Origin: Collybia mongolica
Taxonomy: Eukaryota > Basidiomycota > Agaricomycetes > Agaricales > Clitocybaceae
Assembly (NCBI GenBank): GCA_013420905.1
Contig: JAAXNY010000006.1
Coordinates: 62,001-126,000 of the forward strand
Length of the DNA stretch: 64,000 nucleotides
Direction: 5' to 3'
How positions within the stretch are numbered: position 1 is the first letter of the stretch; every line of letters begins with the position of its first letter. The translations under genes and the position numbers were made by a program. The notes under the pieces are model-generated. The model saw only the letters and a program-made list of their open reading frames with translations. It was not told the DNA's origin and made no database searches. Below, piece after piece: positions 62,866 through 64,000 of this stretch.

Positions 62866-64000
62866 CTAGACTCGCCGCCGCTGTCTTTTTGTATCAAACA
62901 AATCAGCTTGCATCCACGTCTTCACCAAATGCATCTCAGGCCTCTCCTGCGGATCCTGCTTCCAGCAGCTCTGCAGAACGTTCCATAGCGGATCTGTGAG
63001 CTTCGCACACACGGGCCTTCGTGGCCTGATCCTCTGCTTGACGTCGACCGTGACATGTATGGGGGAGCGGCGATGTGCAAACGGGTGGCGGCCACTGAGA
63101 ACCTGGTTCCATGCGGATTAATGTTCTGCGGTCTTGGCGGGGCGCGCTGTTAGTGGCAGCTCACCTCGAGAATGGTCATTCCGTAACTATACACATCGCT
63201 TTGCGATGACCTGTGGTTCATCTCGTCGTCGTCGTCGTCGTCATCGTCATCGCCGCCCACCACTTCTGGTGCCATCCAGCGCACGCTGAGGTGCCCGCTG
63301 CCGATGGTCATAAGTTCGCGGGAGAGAGGCATGCTACACACGGATACGTCGGACAGCAGAGGTACCCCCTCGTCCGAGATGAGGATATTTGCCTAGGGGA
63401 GGCACTGTTCAGCATGTTTTTAGAGGTGAGAGTGAAAAGAAGAGACATACACCTCGAACGCCACCATGTATGACGGGTGGCGTTAGGTTGTGCATGAAGG
63501 CTAGGCCGTCTGCTACACAAAAAAGCTTCATTCGTCGCATCAGAAAATCATGAAAGGGCAAGGAGATGCAGAGAAATGTGCTTTACCATAGAGAGTGGGT
63601 CTTTGTCAGGTTTCTGCTTGAGGTACTTATTGATATTCCCGTATGCGTACAATGGCTGCACAAGCGATGGCACGTCCCCGAACCCAGACATCACACCGAA
63701 GAACGGTGCAATGTACGGATGCGAGGAGGCGCGCCTCCACCTGTCGAGCTCATATGACAATTGCTATGAGCCCTGTCAACCTTTTTGGATTATGTTTTTC
63801 GAAGGAAATAGACAGACCTTGGTAAACTTCTCTTTGCAATACACCTGCACAGGTACGCCACGCCACACCTTCACGGCGATTGGGCATGCGTTGATCTTCC
63901 CTTGTAGTGTCGACGTCCTTGGGCGGTGTGCGAGATACCATTCGTCCATGACGGGGACAAATTCGTTATCGTCCATCACGTGGGCACGACAATGTGCTAG
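62866..64000 (-). CDS. Kinase-like protein, probable pseudokinase (copy B, 5' end beyond window)
   Basis: The stop is at 62866 and the gene continues past base 64000. It is collinear with copy A: CPIAVKVWRG (beta-3 Lys), then SYELDRWRRASSHPYIAPFF, GVMSGFGDVPSLVQP, an exon junction at LSM followed by LFCVADGLAFMHNLTPP, the catalytic loop VIHGGVRGANILIS (Asp replaced by Gly as in copy A), LSDVSVC at the DFG position, RWMAPEV, SDVYSYGMTILE and DPQERPEM. Copy B has an in-frame run of nine Asp codons (63224-63250) after the APEV segment, absent from copy A. The N-terminal anchor is not in the window. The frame is open across the visible part, so it is not obviously a pseudogene. Confidence 0.85.
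63224..63250 (-). repeat. Trinucleotide run (GAC/GAT), poly-Asp in kinase-like copy B
   Basis: A run of GAC/GAT on the minus strand (TCGTCG... on plus) codes nine consecutive Asp in the activation-segment region of copy B. It is in frame, so length change by whole triplets would not disrupt the gene. Confidence 0.7.

Larger units (their letters stand above)
53340..64000. repeat. Tandem segmental duplication of an amylase / kinase-like convergent pair
   Basis: Unit A spans 53340-58547 (amylase +, kinase-like -). Unit B spans about 61620 to beyond 64000 (amylase relic +, kinase-like -). Gene order, orientation and matching exon junctions agree between units. The 58.5-61.6 kb stretch between them holds the frameshifted APH-like gene. 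Copy B's amylase is decayed whereas its kinase frame is kept. Confidence 0.75.

Overview
The window is nuclear DNA of a filamentous basidiomycete, most likely an Agaricomycete (mushroom-forming fungus). Genes are dense on both strands. Most have several exons split by 45-65 nt GT-AG introns. The content is typical of that group: F-box proteins, a microsomal-type cytochrome P450, a secreted GH13 amylase with a CBM20 starch-binding domain, HGDL-type TKL-like kinases and aminoglycoside-phosphotransferase (APH)-like genes. There is no sign of bacterial, organellar or viral DNA, and I saw no tRNA, rRNA, CRISPR array or intact transposon.

Layout. 1-10.3 kb: an F-box/WD-like gene cut by the window edge (-), a dynamin GED relic (-), a small unknown gene (-), the XPF/Rad1 repair endonuclease (-), a divergent CIR_N/LENG1-like gene (+), a small unknown 4-exon gene (+) and a second F-box gene (-). 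11.2-13.6 kb: ribosomal protein eL8 (-) and Elongator subunit Elp6 (+), divergent from a 168-bp spacer. 13.6-18 kb: gene-poor. 18-24.8 kb: a Gly-rich hydrophilic protein with a 23-nt microexon (+), a Ser-rich unknown (-), a HotDog thioesterase (-) and a small unknown (+). 24.9-34 kb: a short-chain ketoreductase of the Gre2/DFR type (-), a family-16-type methyltransferase (+) and the full eIF2-alpha kinase GCN2 (-). 35.3-42.2 kb: a complete P450 (-), a Bud21/Utp16-like acidic protein (+) and checkpoint kinase Chk1 (-). 43.7-51.6 kb: a 2,070-residue Ser-rich unknown (+) and a PEBP-family protein (-). 53.3-64 kb: a tandemly duplicated block. Copy A has an intact secreted amylase (+) convergent with a membrane-anchored pseudokinase-like gene (-). 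Copy B has a decayed amylase relic (+) convergent with an intact-looking second pseudokinase (-) that runs off the window. A frameshifted APH-like gene lies between them.

Themes. XPF and Chk1 act in DNA damage repair and checkpoint signalling. eL8, Elp6, GCN2 and the methyltransferase all touch translation or its control. These are housekeeping genes, and their proximity need not mean a functional cluster. Exon structures were worked out by hand from reading-frame continuity. For the genes where exon coordinates are listed, the summed exon lengths are multiples of three (for the edge-truncated first gene, the frame runs open to base 1). The most distinctive region is the 53-64 kb duplication. 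Both kinase-like copies lack the catalytic-loop Asp and have a degenerate DFG motif, while only one amylase survives.
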